Assembly: GCF_000150275.1 (NCBI RefSeq)
Contig: NW_002060946.1
Span: 7,732,829 to 7,796,828 of the forward strand
DNA length: 64,000 nucleotides
Source of the DNA: Trichoplax adhaerens
Lineage: Eukaryota > Placozoa > Uniplacotomia > Trichoplacea > Trichoplacidae
Reading direction: 5' to 3'
Shown: positions 37,115 to 49,920 of the stretch, piece by piece
Position numbering within the stretch: position 1 is the first letter of the stretch
How the letters are laid out: the number at the start of each line of letters is the position of its first letter
Notes under the pieces: generated by a model
The model's database searches: none
Told to the model about the DNA's origin: nothing
What the model saw: only the letters and a program-made list of their open reading frames with translations
Made by a program: the position numbers and the translations under genes

Positions 37115-39453
37115 GTTTACAATATAAAACATGTTTACAAAAACAATACCACAGGAGTGAAAAAGCAAAATTGCAATTATAGCATACGCTTTCATTAAAT
37201 TAGCGCTAAACATATGTGTCAGTAATTAAAATTCTGAATAACCATGTTTGCATTCGTAACATTTTAAAATAAAACAGCCGCAAACACTAACAATTAAATA
37301 TATCGCTGTTGGAATTGAATCGTAAATGATAAACTCTGATCGACACAGTATAAATGATTTCAGTATAGTTATCATGTATTTTTAAGAATTTTAAGCTGCG
37401 TAATGGATAATTTTAAGTGATACAAGATAATAATCATAGATTTTCAGTTGATAATATTATTGGAAAGTTCCGGACTATTAGTATAAGGAAGGCAAAGATA
37501 ACGTAATTATCCAAAGAAAATATAAAAGTTAAGCAAAGTAGTACACGCAATGGCCGAGTTAAATTGGCAATTATTCCAAGCATTCAAGCAGTCATTTCTA
37601 GATTATCAAAATGCTCAGAAATTCATAATTCATGATGCTTAATATCGATGACCACTTTAGTGAAATAACACCACCATCTAAACGTTATTTCTTAATTAGA
37701 TACTGGCACAAATTAACTTTAGGTGAAGGTAACGTCCTTAAGCTAAATTTTTGGACACCTGTCTATTACAAATATCTTACTAACCTGAATATCCTGTTTG
37801 GTGTGCGTGCTTGCATAGTGTATATAACTAGCCACTGTAAAAGAAGAAAATTTCGTTAGAATCTTTTTATTAACTATATTGCTTCAAATTAAATACGAGC
37901 CGTCTAACTTTAAACAATTACGATTCCGTTGCTATTTAACATTCATAGAAATTTCTTATTGAAAAAATTCTCTGCTAATTAAGCTATTACAAACTAAAAA
38001 TTTAATCATCTAATGACTTCCAACACAAAATAAAATTTGGTTCAATTTAACATAAAAGTAACGGCCTATCTAAAGTAGGGGAATATTTAAGGTGAAGGAT
38101 TACTCATGTAAACTTTATTAATTTTATCTTAAATTATCACTGAGTTATTTGATTCTATAACATTCTTTATTAGCTGTTAAGTTCATGCTGCATAAGATTA
38201 TATTAATCAAGTAACTTACTTAATCATAAAACTATTCTTACAATAAAACACCGAAATAGCTACATTAATTGGAATTTGAATCATATTGTACATTTGTTGG
38301 CAATCTGATCGAGCAAAGTTTTCAAGAAAGGAGAAAATCTCATTTAAAGAATAACTTTGCAGATTCTAATGCGGTCATTGACTTGATTATATTAATTTGA
38401 GTAAAACTCATTTTATTCGTTATTATTAATTGTTAGTAATGTATAACTATAAAAGGCAATCTATGATTTTTGCTTCATTCAATCTTATTTATTTTATTTT
38501 ATAATTCTTAAAATTTATAGTCTAACTTGTAGAATATTGACTAACGATAAAATTCATCATTCTATTAAATAATGAAGTTTCATTTCGCTGCTGAGCATCG
38601 CTTGTTAATATCATTTCGGAAAATCTAATGCTTAAAAAAGAACAATTGTTCACGTTCATAATTTTAATTGAACGCTTTAAAACAATTATTGAAGATCTCT
38701 TAAGCATAATTCACTAAAAATTTTGTCTGATGATGATATTTACGACGTTGATGTAAAAATGAATAAATATGGAAAATATATATGTATCGCAAGTTTACTT
38801 TGATATCAAGGTCATATTAAACCGATAGGTTTCAGAATAATTTCTATGTTTAACTATTACATGGATTTGTCATGATGCAATATGTTGGCTCAATAAAAGG
38901 CAAAATAATCAAGATAAAGTGGACATATACTTATAAGATAATAGTTAAAGAAAGGAATTAGAAATATTAATTACTTTTCGATACTTATGAAGACTAGAAT
39001 TTTGAAATTTGTAATGTCATCAGTGCAATTCAGAAGCCTATGATCTAAAGAATCTTTTGATTTACCTAAATTGTATGGTATTGGAGTATTAATAATAAAT
39101 TCGCTCTAGAACAAGGATAATAAAAGAAAACAATAGATATTAAGGAGCAGTAAAATACCCAAAAAATCGATATTACTGGAGGCTGATTAATTACTGTAAT
39201 TGTAAACAGTATGATCTTGTATCTGCAAAGTAGTGAGCAATTCTCAGCTAATCTCATCATCTGCAATTTTTATATTGGTTAATTAGAATTATTAGTACAT
39301 TATGACCGTGCATCAAATCCAGTAAATTTCCTGTGGCATGTCCAAAAATACCGTTGAAACGGCTCTATCCCTTCATAATACCTTTCCAAGTAAATTCCGC
39401 AAATTTTCACGAAATGAACTAAAATCTTAAGGAAATGAAAGAGTCTACTGTAC
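37115..39453. other. Intergenic region with two overlapping small ATG frames
   Basis: On the plus strand a 30-codon frame (37550-37642, MAELNWQLFQAFKQ at its start) overlaps by 11 bp a 75-codon ATG frame (37632-37859). The arrangement resembles an upstream small frame or a frameshifted pair. The products match no family I know, and frames of this length are common by chance here. The rest of the interval shows nothing. Confidence 0.35.
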
Positions 39454-40026
39454 ATTAGAGTAATGTAACTTAGTATTGTGATTGTAGACTGTTATTCATG
39501 CTTAGTATAATGTACGGTAGCGTAACTTCTATATTTATCCTAAGATATATTTGGTAGCCATAACTGTAGACTGTAGAGGTATAGACTCTATGCTAGAGTA
39601 CAGATGACTATATACAGTAAAGTGTTGAGTTACTAATAAGGCAATAGGTAAAAAATAGAACCGTAAATCATATATTAGAATATGGTTAATTTATTATACT
39701 TTGGCTGGTGTGAATAATGTCTACGTAAATACTGTAGTCGTATCCATATCGGATTAGTGATGGTCCGCAGTAGAATGGTGTTACTAAGAATAATTTAACT
39801 ATGTGTAAAATAAGGTAAAAGAATGCCGTACGGATTGTAGCTACAAATACTACGAAAAGTATGAAAGCATGCAACTTTAGATTATTCAGTTAGTTCGTTG
39901 TAGAAGTCTTTAGTAGTAGTATTCGGCTAGACTAGAGCTGCGTGAAGTTAATCTTTGTATAAGATTCAATAAAGCTCTTATTTTTCTAAAGTTTGGAATT
40001 TCGTGATCGGTATATATCACAATTAG
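39454..40026 (+). mobile_element. Solo LTR, second family, TSD ATTAG
   Basis: The element spans 39459-40021 (563 bp) with target-site duplications ATTAG at 39454-39458 and 40022-40026. It matches 61646-62196 throughout. The comparison shows the intact element begins TGTAATGTAACT (this copy has A in place of the first T) and ends TATATATCACA, giving TG...CA termini. TATATACAGTAAAG near 39610 and AATAAAG at 39968-39974 set plus orientation. No retroelement coding region adjoins. Confidence 0.88.
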
Positions 40027-41316
40027 GTACAGATCATAATTGAAAGTGATTCTTTTCTTCAGTATTTCGATTAATAGTTTTCAATAGCTTGCTACATGAA
40101 TCGTAATCGGAAATTACATTTCCGCTATTGATAAACATCTCAAAATAGATTGAATAATTTTAATTTGTAGACACTTTCTTATTTCTGATCGCTAAATTGA
40201 AATTTTAATTATTAAATCAAATGGATTTTTATCAATTTTTTTATTGAAGTAATTGGAAAAGGCTACTTTATAGAAATTTTCGATAAAGATTTACTGCTGC
40301 TACCATGACCAGTTAAGAAAATAACTGCTAATAAGTGTTAGATCGTAGTTACAGCACGCCCACAAACTATCGTAGCATAACCTTTTCTTAATATCCTAAG
40401 ATGCATAGTTAAAATAAAATAATGAATGAAAGAAGCATCACCTTATAATCTATTACTAATCGTAGGGTATCAAGACATAAATTTAACATTCTATAAAATT
40501 ATCTATTAGCACAGACGTATTATAAAGTATAGTGGTTATTGCGTTTATGAATTTCCTCTATACAATTTCAATCTCCTCAACGAAGGCTCACATTTCGATT
40601 ATATTTCGGACCAAGCTTAGGATAAGAAATTGCCATAAAAGTACTGTTCAATTGGTGCAGTTTCGAAAGCAATCATTAGGTTTAGTGAAGCCTGAGATCT
40701 TTCTTAAGCTTAAGAACTCATATTAATAATGCATACCTCGATATTTAATAGTTATTCGGAGCACTTAATTTATTTCCGCTCAAAATTTTAACATCGAAGT
40801 CATCCCTTTATTATCCAATGATTATTTCTTACTCGCCAGTCTAATTGCCATTAAAATTGATATACTGGCAATTAATAGAACCATCTTAATTAAATTTGGA
40901 TTCACTTATAGTTCAGTTTTGATGATTAGATCTTAATAAGCAAATTTTTCGAATAAAGTAATGCATTCCTTTCAATTCTGCCTTAGGAGTTAAATTATCG
41001 CTAAAATCATCTAGTCTTCGTTGTGTAATCGGATTTCCAATCGAAAATCAGTCTGGCATTAATTACATTTTATATCTATTAAAGTTTTTTACTGACTCAG
41101 TAGGTCAGCAATATATTGATATTGATAATGCTTTCAAATAATAGTTAAAATTTTCTTCTATACAGATCAATAGAAGCTATAGTTTTACAATAGTAAATAA
41201 GTTCATTATGTATGGACAATAAGACTATTGCTGCACTACGTTGTTTAAGATGACAGAATTTATAGAAATCTTCTTGCTTACAATATGTCAGTGTTATGTC
41301 TTAGAAAATGCCATTA
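40027..41316. other. Intergenic region
   Basis: No supported gene. A 64-codon plus frame near 40532-40726 is within chance expectation. Confidence 0.45.
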
Positions 41317-41504
41317 NNNNNNNNNNNNNNNNNNNNNNNNNNNNNNNNNNNNNNNNNNNNNNNNNNNNNNNNNNNNNNNNNNNNNNNNNNNNNNNNNNNN
41401 NNNNNNNNNNNNNNNNNNNNNNNNNNNNNNNNNNNNNNNNNNNNNNNNNNNNNNNNNNNNNNNNNNNNNNNNNNNNNNNNNNNNNNNNNNNNNNNNNNNN
41501 NNNN
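41317..41504. other. Assembly gap (188 N)
   Basis: An uninterrupted run of N. Apparent open frames that cross it are artefacts of translating N. Confidence 1.
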
Positions 41505-41660
41505 AATGATGGTTTTTAGCACGATCAGTTGCATAATTAATTCGATCATAAGTCGTGCTTCAAAGGCTTAATTCTAGAAATCCATTACTATATATAATTT
41601 GCTTGAAAATATATCGCTACCATAAATTATGCCATCATCATCTCAAAGAAATGGGTATAT

Positions 41661-42106
41661 GTTTATGTCACAAACCAGCTTCGTGACAAGGATAACGTAA
41701 AACTAATCTCTAAATTACTATAGTCTCCGGGATTCAGTATCCCTACTCACAAGAATTTAGACGCCTTTGATTCTACGTTAAACTCAACTAGACAATTTAG
41801 AACTACTTTATTCAACTGTCTGGCGGGCTTATATACCCTTCTACAGCAGCTAACATTCACGAGTTATCTTATAAAAATACTTGGTGAGAACATCTACCTA
41901 ACTAATTTTTCACAGTTGGACTACAATATGTCCATTCACAGAATCATTTCAGTGCACATTACAGCACAGCATTAAATTTACTGAAACACATTTATAATTA
42001 GAGTAATTCCTATTGTAAGTAACTAGTTGTAATATAATATCATTATATTATATTAACCAAATTTAGACATCTATTCCTTCACGGTAGTTCGTACCGTGAC
42101 AGTTTA
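41661..42106 (-). mobile_element. Solo LTR, minus orientation, TSD GTTTA
   Basis: The element spans 41666-42101 (436 bp) with perfect GTTTA duplications at 41661-41665 and 42102-42106. Plus-strand start TGTCACAAACCAGCTTCGTG, end TACCGTGACA; the termini TGTCAC and GTGACA are inverted repeats. On the minus strand a TATATAAG box precedes AATAAAG. Both ends carry hairpins: TGTCAC with GTGACA over 23 bp at the left, and TCACGGTA with TACCGTGA around a 5-base loop at 42079-42099. It is closely related to 50719-51285. Confidence 0.92.
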
Positions 42107-43826
42107 GTAGCTTAAAACTTAACTGTCAATGGCAACTTGTCTAATGTTCAGGAACGAAGAACTATCTCTGAAATTTACTAATGCATTCTAATGCAAGATA
42201 CATATCTATAATTATCAAGATCTATGCTACTTTAACAAATAAATAAGTTGCTTATTCCAATTTTCATTTTTACAATGAAATTTAGTTATCTGAAAAGTTC
42301 ATATAATCGGTAAATTATCATTTTTATAAAGAAAATTAAGAAGAAATGAAAGGGCAATTAATGAACGTTACGATTATTAATCCTATCTCATGCAGAAATA
42401 TTTTAAAATATCACCATTGTTCTAATTTTTGATCTGCATATAAAGATTTCTACAATTTCAATATTTAATTCATGTAGTTAAATAGCAATCTTAGACATTA
42501 AGTAGACTCTATAAGGGTAATTACTATCAAATATCTTCTTAATTGGTAATTTAATAAATCCAATAAATAAGATATAACATGAATTGTTTTTATACGATGG
42601 TCATTAAATATTGCTTTTAGATCGCTATATTGTTAATATACAGATTTATTTGGGTAATCAATTAACTTAATTACAGGGTATATTAACGACAGTTTAATCC
42701 GCTAAAGAATTCGAACAAAAGTACTATGAGTATGTCTGTAAAGATTTTTTGCTATGTGAAAATTTCCATTTAGTTTGGCTAAGTAAATTATTAATAGTTA
42801 AATTTGCATAAAATGATTTTAAATCAATCCTTTTCAAAGAGAGTAATTCACGAAACCAATCACATATACTGAAGCATTTACAATTCGAAAGGGTACTTCA
42901 TGTAATTGATAGCGCCAATTTAGGACAAAGAATACTTTACCAATTTTAAATTAAATAAAGCATGATTTTTATTATAATATTTGAGCTTAAAATTGTTATC
43001 AAAATACATCTAGACAAGTATGGATTTCTAATTTTAATATGTAGTGAATTATATTTTTTTATGCTAAAAATTTCCACCCAGAAAATTATCGTAGGACTCC
43101 ATGATGAAGTCATGATATACATATCTGTTACATGAAAACCCAAAATTTAACGTTATTTTACTATATTACAGATGTGCGAATTTTCTAGGTAATTAGATCC
43201 AAGATACAGGCCGTAAATGAAAAGTGTTTTGACATGAAATTTTAAAGATTTAAATTTATCCTCTAATATTTGTTTTGAATGATTTAATAAGATTTGAGTG
43301 ATGCGCAAGGACATTCGTACGGCTTCATATAATGCCATTTTGTCCCGATAGCGTATTAAATATATATTGCTACGATGCAGTGCTTTGAAATTTTATAAGA
43401 TGAATTTAAACGTTTATTAAACTTTACTTTATTACAGAAACTGATTCCATTAACCGTGTTACGAAGTGATTTATTCATATATAATCTTATAATCTCAATC
43501 TTAAGCTGTTACAACTACATTACAGTAGAATTTAACTTCTGATTACTTAGCCGTCAAATATAATACGTTTTTCTACGCTTGATGCCTTAATGCTTTCACA
43601 AAAATTAGATCCAGGATATTTGGTATCTTATATAGCGTCATGTAATGGTAAATGATTTAAACAGTAGCCCATTTGAGCAATCTATTTTTAAATTTCTCAT
43701 GCGTATTAAAAAGTTATGAATATAACTTAGACTATGATAGCAGAAAATGAAGTTAGTGAGGTATTGCAGAAGGAGAACTTAATAAATATGGTACTGATAA
43801 CTACAAATTAATTTTGATTTACAATT
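42107..43826. other. Intergenic region
   Basis: The 3' flank of the receptor at 43.8 kb. No supported gene or repeat; short frames of about 60 codons on the minus strand have no family motif. Confidence 0.45.
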
Positions 43827-44876
43827 TTATGGAGTTGATGATCCTTGAGTTTGAGAAGTATATGTGTTAGTGATTTTATTATGACGCGAGATTCTTCTTC
43901 TAATACGATTATAAAGAATTGACGATCGACTGCGTATATTTTTATCATACTTTATCAGCAGCAGTGGATTGACAACCGGTGTGCACACAGTAAAGGATAC
44001 AGCAAATGTGCATAAAATGAACAAGAATAAACTTTCCCTTTCAAGATCATCAATCCCAATTCCAGTAATAGACATTCCCAAAGTCATAGCAAAAAATGGC
44101 CAAGTCATTAGGGCAAATACTACAGTAACGATAATTAATGTTCTGATCAATGATTTCCGTTTTGCGTTATCAAGAAAAGTTTTAGTTTTCACTTCGCCAG
44201 GTTCTTTTGATGATTCTTCTTTATATCGCTGAAGTAGAAATTGGTATATTTTAAAATATAAGATACTCATAATAGCCAATGGAACAATGTACAGAATTAT
44301 TGTTATAAGCAAGTAAAAAATTAAACCAATTCTGCCACGATGCATAAGAGCGCAAGAATTTGTCGGTCCTGGTAGAGCACCAGTTAAATAAATGAAGGGC
44401 AGCGATGCGGTTATACTGAGTAACCATATGAAAACGATAACAATCTTAAACATCTTTAATTTTTTAGTTCGTGATGCCAATAACATTGGTTTTAAAATTG
44501 ATAAGTAACGGTCGATGCTGATTGAAGTTAAGCTTAATACTGACGCCATAAAAGATATGCCGGTTACTAAAGATAAAATGCGACAGATAGCATCTACCAC
44601 TGCATATGGCAAGGAAAATACCGTTACTATTGGTAAGGTCATAAATAGACTAGCAGTTGCTATATCAGATATAACCATGTTGCCAATTAAATAATATGTC
44701 GGTGACTTAGACAGTTCTTTACTAAAATAAATGGAATTAAGTATCGCGGAATTCAAAATTATTGAAAGGAAAGATGGTAGGGAAAAAAAGATTTGAGCAA
44801 TTTGTAAAAACTGAAATGCAGTTGTTCGATTGGTATAATTTTGAGATGAGACATTCGGCAATTGCAACTCAGACAT
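43827..44876 (-). CDS. Class A orphan GPCR, subtype B, copy 2
   Basis: An intact single-exon receptor of 349 residues with an ATG start. Landmarks: sequons N8, N13 and N16; TM1 N42; TM2 D71 within SPTYYLIGNMVISDIATASL (58-77); C98 and C175; DRY at 122-124; TM4 W151; TM5 P199; TM6 FALMTWPFF; TM7 NPLLL at 303-307, followed by KYDKNIRSR of helix 8. Position 3.32 is threonine (T105). The CALMHRG segment after the second-loop cysteine and TGIGIDDLERESLFLF before TM7 resemble the other three copies. It is closest to the 27.2-kb receptor. Acceptor-like TTTCTAG and TTTTAG lie about 30-40 bp upstream on the minus strand, so a non-coding first exon is possible. The ligand is unknown; the tail is Ser/Thr-rich. 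Confidence 0.95.
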   Translation of the reverse strand: MSELQLPNVSSQNYTNRTTAFQFLQIAQIFFSLPSFLSIILNSAILNSIYFSKELSKSPTYYLIGNMVISDIATASLFMTLPIVTVFSLPYAVVDAICRILSLVTGISFMASVLSLTSISIDRYLSILKPMLLASRTKKLKMFKIVIVFIWLLSITASLPFIYLTGALPGPTNSCALMHRGRIGLIFYLLITIILYIVPLAIMSILYFKIYQFLLQRYKEESSKEPGEVKTKTFLDNAKRKSLIRTLIIVTVVFALMTWPFFAMTLGMSITGIGIDDLERESLFLFILCTFAVSFTVCTPVVNPLLLIKYDKNIRSRSSILYNRIRRRISRHNKITNTYTSQTQGSSTP

Positions 44877-47800
44877 GATGCATAATATTGGTATCGATTT
44901 TCGCCTAAAACTAGAAAGTAAGGTTAAGTATTAGGTCAGAAGATGAGAAATAGGTTTTCAATCAATTACCGGGATGTTCAAATAAATGAGTATTTTTTTA
45001 ATCTACAGCGCACTATATACAACTGATTGTACAGCTTATTTTGATCTTATATCGAAATATTTTGACAGTTTTTAGTTACGTCACAAATTCTATAATTGCT
45101 TCGTATTCATGAAAGGATAACAAAGCTTCTATCAACAAATAATTTGTATTTGATCTGTCATGAATAGTTTTAATTAACGGTAGCTTTAAATATTGCCTTA
45201 ACTTGTCATTCACTTGGCTATCAGTAACAATTATATTCGCTTCGAGGAATCCGGTGTAAATTAATTACGAAAACGTCAATTTTAAATAAGGCTGTTTATG
45301 ATATCCTACTTTTATTGTTATTTAAGATTACAAAAACTTTCAGAAATCCTGTCCCTTAATGGCGACAGCAAAGACTCATCACCTTCAATATTGCGTGTCT
45401 GAATAATGCCATAATTATATTTTGACAGGCCACAATTTCATATTGATTGATGGTTAAACTGTCATGATGTCTGCAAATTTGACTCTTTATGATAAAAATA
45501 GAAGCATCTAAAAATATTTGAAAAAGGGTATCCTTAAAAACTATCGACAATTGTCAATTGGTCTTAAATCAAATTTTTAATTCATATTGTAGGTGTATTA
45601 TAGTAAAGGTCAAAATGTTTTAAAATTCAGTTTATCATTTACCTATACAGATGACATTGCCGAAGGACTAGGTGACAATCACTTCGACCGGGACTACTTT
45701 AAAGAAATGAAGTACAACAATAAACAGAATCAATAAAATTGATTATACTCAACTAGACATTGCCGGCAAAAGCGATTCAACTTTTAGTAACACCAATAGT
45801 TATCCCACAGATAGGCCGAATATTATGATTCTTTATTTAATGTGATATATGATTAAGGTCGTGACCTGTAAATCTAGTGCCCGTATTAGGGAATGGGCAA
45901 AGGCGCGTAGCTGGGTACCTTTTAGCTGAATAGCTAGATAACGAACCATAGAAATTTACAACACCGTATCGTTTCGTTATCATCCACACTCAGAAACAAC
46001 TTTGCTAGAGCAAGTTACTATTTACTCAGATTGAGAAGCAACATAAGATTTCAATGGCAGTACGTAATATCATATAATTTGAAATTGTATTTTATTGCTT
46101 TTCGTTTCGTAGCAGATTATTTAATTAAAGATTTATTTGTGGAAAACTTTATTCGAGGATAATAGAAATAACTATAAGGATATACTAACATAGTAGCTTA
46201 AACCTAGGAGTAAAGCTGTCAAGGATATTGATAACACTTTAAAATCGTCCATAGCGTTTATTTTCTGATGTAGTATATTGTGTAACAAGAGTCTTTAATG
46301 GTAAAAATTATTAGTTAATACGTTTATTAATATTCCAATAGCCAAAATCTTCATTAAGCAAATAAAATTACAATAGACGGCGCTATGTTTGGAATACGTA
46401 TACTTTAGTTGAAGTGATGGAATGCTTTCTTACGATGTATCAAGACATAAATTTGATATAAGAAATTTTTTTTAGTTTGATTCCGTTTACAAAAATTATC
46501 TAAAAATAAAATATTTATTAATACTGTACATAGCGATAACGAATAACAGTGAAAATTTAGGATTATAAAGGCCGCTGGTTGCAATTTTATTGCACGTAGG
46601 AGGATGATAATAAATTCACGAATGAAAAACACACGAAAGATAGATTGTTCGCAGAAGCAACATGAATAAGCTTATGGTGCAAATAAAAACAATTTTATAA
46701 TTTGTTTTACCATCATACAATACGATCTTTCAGGACTGAATAAGATCCAAATAAATTATTTAAGACGTAAGTAATAAAAAAAGACGACGTTTTGTAAAGT
46801 AAACATATGTCAATACTACATAGCATGCATTATGATGAACATTGTGTTTATCCTATTTTTAAATTAACAGATTTTCGTTGTGTACTTGTGTCGTGTTTTC
46901 ATGGAGACATCAAAGACGGTATGGCATAGTTTTACCTTAAGTAACAAAGTTGATGCTCGCTTGATCTGTCGTTACATGACAATTTTTATTAATCAGTGTC
47001 TCCTAAACATATCAACTATTAATCTTTATGATTCTAAAATTACTCCAGCCTAGAGTATTGTAATCGTCGTAGAATGTTACAACATGAATCAAGTACTGAC
47101 GAACACTTCGAAGTAATCATAAATATATTCTCTAATAAAGTACCCGCATCGAAAATAATTGCATCAATTTCATTGATTCTCAGTAGAAAAGATATCGAGG
47201 TGAATGATATTCCAGCATAGAAATAGTGACGGAATAATTGCTTCTTAAATATTGTGATCTGGACTAACTAGGTTGCTTGGCGCCATGAACTATTCTATGG
47301 ATAGATCGGAAGGAAAAAAAACATAGACTACCTTTCGTACCTTTGAATTTCACAAATGAAATGGCAAAAGTAGCAATAAATTAATGCTTTTGACGACCAA
47401 GTGTTACAACCAACATTAACTAGGTTTATAATTATTTACTTCGGGGAATTTTGAAATTTATTATCCACTATGCAATAAATATTTAAATTTAGAATCTGTA
47501 GCGTTACTTGCAAATCGGAAGAGGAAATGAAAATAAGTGCTTACTAGCGAACAAGCAATAAATGCTTTCAATATTACATCAGAAATGATGGTAAATCACA
47601 TCATGCTAGATAAAAGGATTATAAATAAATAACCGGTATCAGTAGATAAAATTAAAGTAAGGCTATTAAAATATTGTAACTTTCAAGGCTTTTATATACC
47701 CACTATTATGATATTTGTGGTGAATTTGTTGCCCATTCCGCTGATGAAATTTTGCTTAGCTGACTCCTTTATCATCCTTTACGTAGGAAAATATGTTTAT

Positions 47801-49428
47801 TTTATGGTACTACGTAGGAGAAAAAAAATTTATAGCCAATGTTCTTCGCTTTTTACATTTTATTTTCAGTTATTAATGTAGTTATAGCAAAAAAAGTTAC
47901 GGCAAAATAAGAATGTGCATTTATTTACTGACTGATAGCAACTATGATGGCGTGAATTGATTAAAGTATGCATGTTACTTCTAAAATTGCTCTTTCAAAG
48001 GGTCGCAAAAATGCGACCGCTGACAAAAAAATCTACATATTGGAAAGATCTTGTTTTCTAATTAAAGTAAGGTACGCTTATTAAGAAATATCTGATTTAG
48101 GCCTAGTGCCTTGTCTCTGATATTGCGTCCATTATTAGATGAATATTTTGCAAAAAAACTTCTAAGCAAATGTTTTAAAATGTGGAGCTTAAACTATATT
48201 TATTATGCTAAAGTGATATCTAAAAATAATTATCTACTCAGACTTAAGAGTACGACGGAAAGAAGTTTCACTTCTGTCACCTTATTGCTACAGTATCTAA
48301 GACGAAATACATCATGCAAAAATTTGGTATCTAATATCATTTCGTTGGGTAAACATAGGAATAAAAGCATTATTAAACTAATAAACAATATCGTTATGCT
48401 AAAAATGTAGAACGACATCATACTTTAAGTTCTTGTTGTTACTAAAAACTTTAAGCAACATTAGCAACATTATCAACAAAGCCCAAGGAAATGACAATGC
48501 CCCTATTTTTGTTATTTGCAGAAATTTTATAATTAAGTAATCAATATTTTTTTAACCTATTTAGTCGACAACTTACATTTGGATTAGTCTCTAATGTGCT
48601 TTGTCGCTCTTTTCCTGTACGCTAAAGCTACGCATCTTACGTATTGTAATGCGGATGTAGTGGTACTGCGTCATCAATTAAGTTATTCTTAATTAGTGAA
48701 AAATGAATACTTTTAAAAATTCTAGTTAAAGTCATCTGTTGTATTTGATGTTTAATTTTATTAAACTCATTAGCTAATGCTTTGATGGTTAATCAACTGT
48801 ATACTAAATAAGAATTATATAAAATTTCTTAGCATGGCGAATATACGGGCAATATTAGGGACTAGTAAAAGAAAGAAGAGAAGCCTCTTAGTTCACTTAG
48901 TGTATGGGTTCTTAACCTAATCAAGCTTACTTTAATAAGATGTACAGTTCTGTACTACACTCTATCACTGTATTACCTAACAGATAATTACTGTAGTTTA
49001 CTAAATTCATAACATTCCCCCTTGTTCTTTAATAATTATTTTACGTAAGAAATTTTTCTTTCTTTAAGCATTACCGCTGTCCATTTGCGTAGTAGCGTAT
49101 AGTAGTACAGTGGTGCATTTTTAGACGTGCTATTTTCATGCAAGCACGCATTATATGGTTATTATTCAATATGACAACTTATTCCTTCATTTAATAATCA
49201 TAATCACAAATAGAGAAAATCGAATACCTGTAACCGATATTTTTCCGGTTTATGTGCAGTACCATCGAGTTACACAGTTCTCGCTGTAATATTTATTTAA
49301 TAGTAAGTAAAGTAATAAGGAATTAGAAACTCAAAATGTAACGAGTAGGTTTTTTACTCGTTGTTAAAATAAGTAATTCTTGATTAGGAAATAAAGAATA
49401 CTTTTGAATTGTCTAAACAAGTTCATAT
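44877..49428. other. Intergenic region
   Basis: About 4.5 kb without a supported gene. A perfect short hairpin GGTCGCA-AAAA-TGCGACC lies near 48001-48020. A 99-codon plus frame at 48111-48410 opens with TTG, so a eukaryotic product would have to start inside it or be an exon. Its FAKKLLSKCFKMW stretch recalls centrin-binding SFI1 repeats only loosely. Around 45650-45725 a short, less AT-rich frame follows an acceptor-like CTATACAG. None is firm. Confidence 0.4.
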
Positions 49429-49920
49429 ACTATTGTCACAAACTCCCGTGTGACAAGATGACGTTGTGATCGAATCTACGATATCGCAATAATTCGTACG
49501 CCTTCGATTTCCGTTATACTTTTAACCTTAGGAACTAAGAATAACTTTTATTAATTTGTCTAATCGTTTAAATAGATTTTATCTACAAGCTTTTACATAC
49601 CTCTTAGAATACTACTAATCCAACTATAGATATAAATGACCTTTAACACATCACAATTTAAATCGTACCGTCTACAATCTATATCTGGTTACATAATCTC
49701 CTCGGCTTACAATATCATTGTAGCCGCAAAGCATGTACTATTTTTGTACGGTGAGTTAGCACTGTGACAACTATCTTCGATGTTAAATTTCGTTGTGCTT
49801 GTAGTAAATAGGCTGCGACGGTAGAATCTACTGTATGTAAAAGGAGGAATATCTACAATCTACATCTACATTGTGGAGAATATCAGGGACTAGTAAAGAA
49901 AGGAGAAAAGTCTCTCTCGG
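48855..49920. repeat. Duplicated short motif pair
   Basis: ATTAGGGACTAGTAAAAGAA with its following purine-rich bases (about 48855-48893) recurs as ATCAGGGACTAGTAAAGAAA and following bases (about 49879-49918), each followed by a CTCT-containing stretch. The copies sit 1 kb apart on either side of a solo LTR. Whether they are ends of a larger old element is unclear. Confidence 0.5.
49429..49774 (-). mobile_element. Solo LTR, short form, TSD ACTAT
   Basis: The element spans 49434-49769 (336 bp) with perfect ACTAT duplications at 49429-49433 and 49770-49774. It begins TGTCACAAACTCCCGTGTGA and ends GCACTGTGACA. TGTCAC and GTGACA form terminal inverted repeats, and the left end is also a local hairpin. 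Internal sequence is diverged from the 41.7 and 50.7-kb copies but keeps the CGTTATAC and CTTTTATT order, read as an AATAAAAG signal on the minus strand. Confidence 0.9.

Noticed and set aside
41241-41571. Open frames across the N run.
   Set aside because: Most of their length is undetermined sequence.
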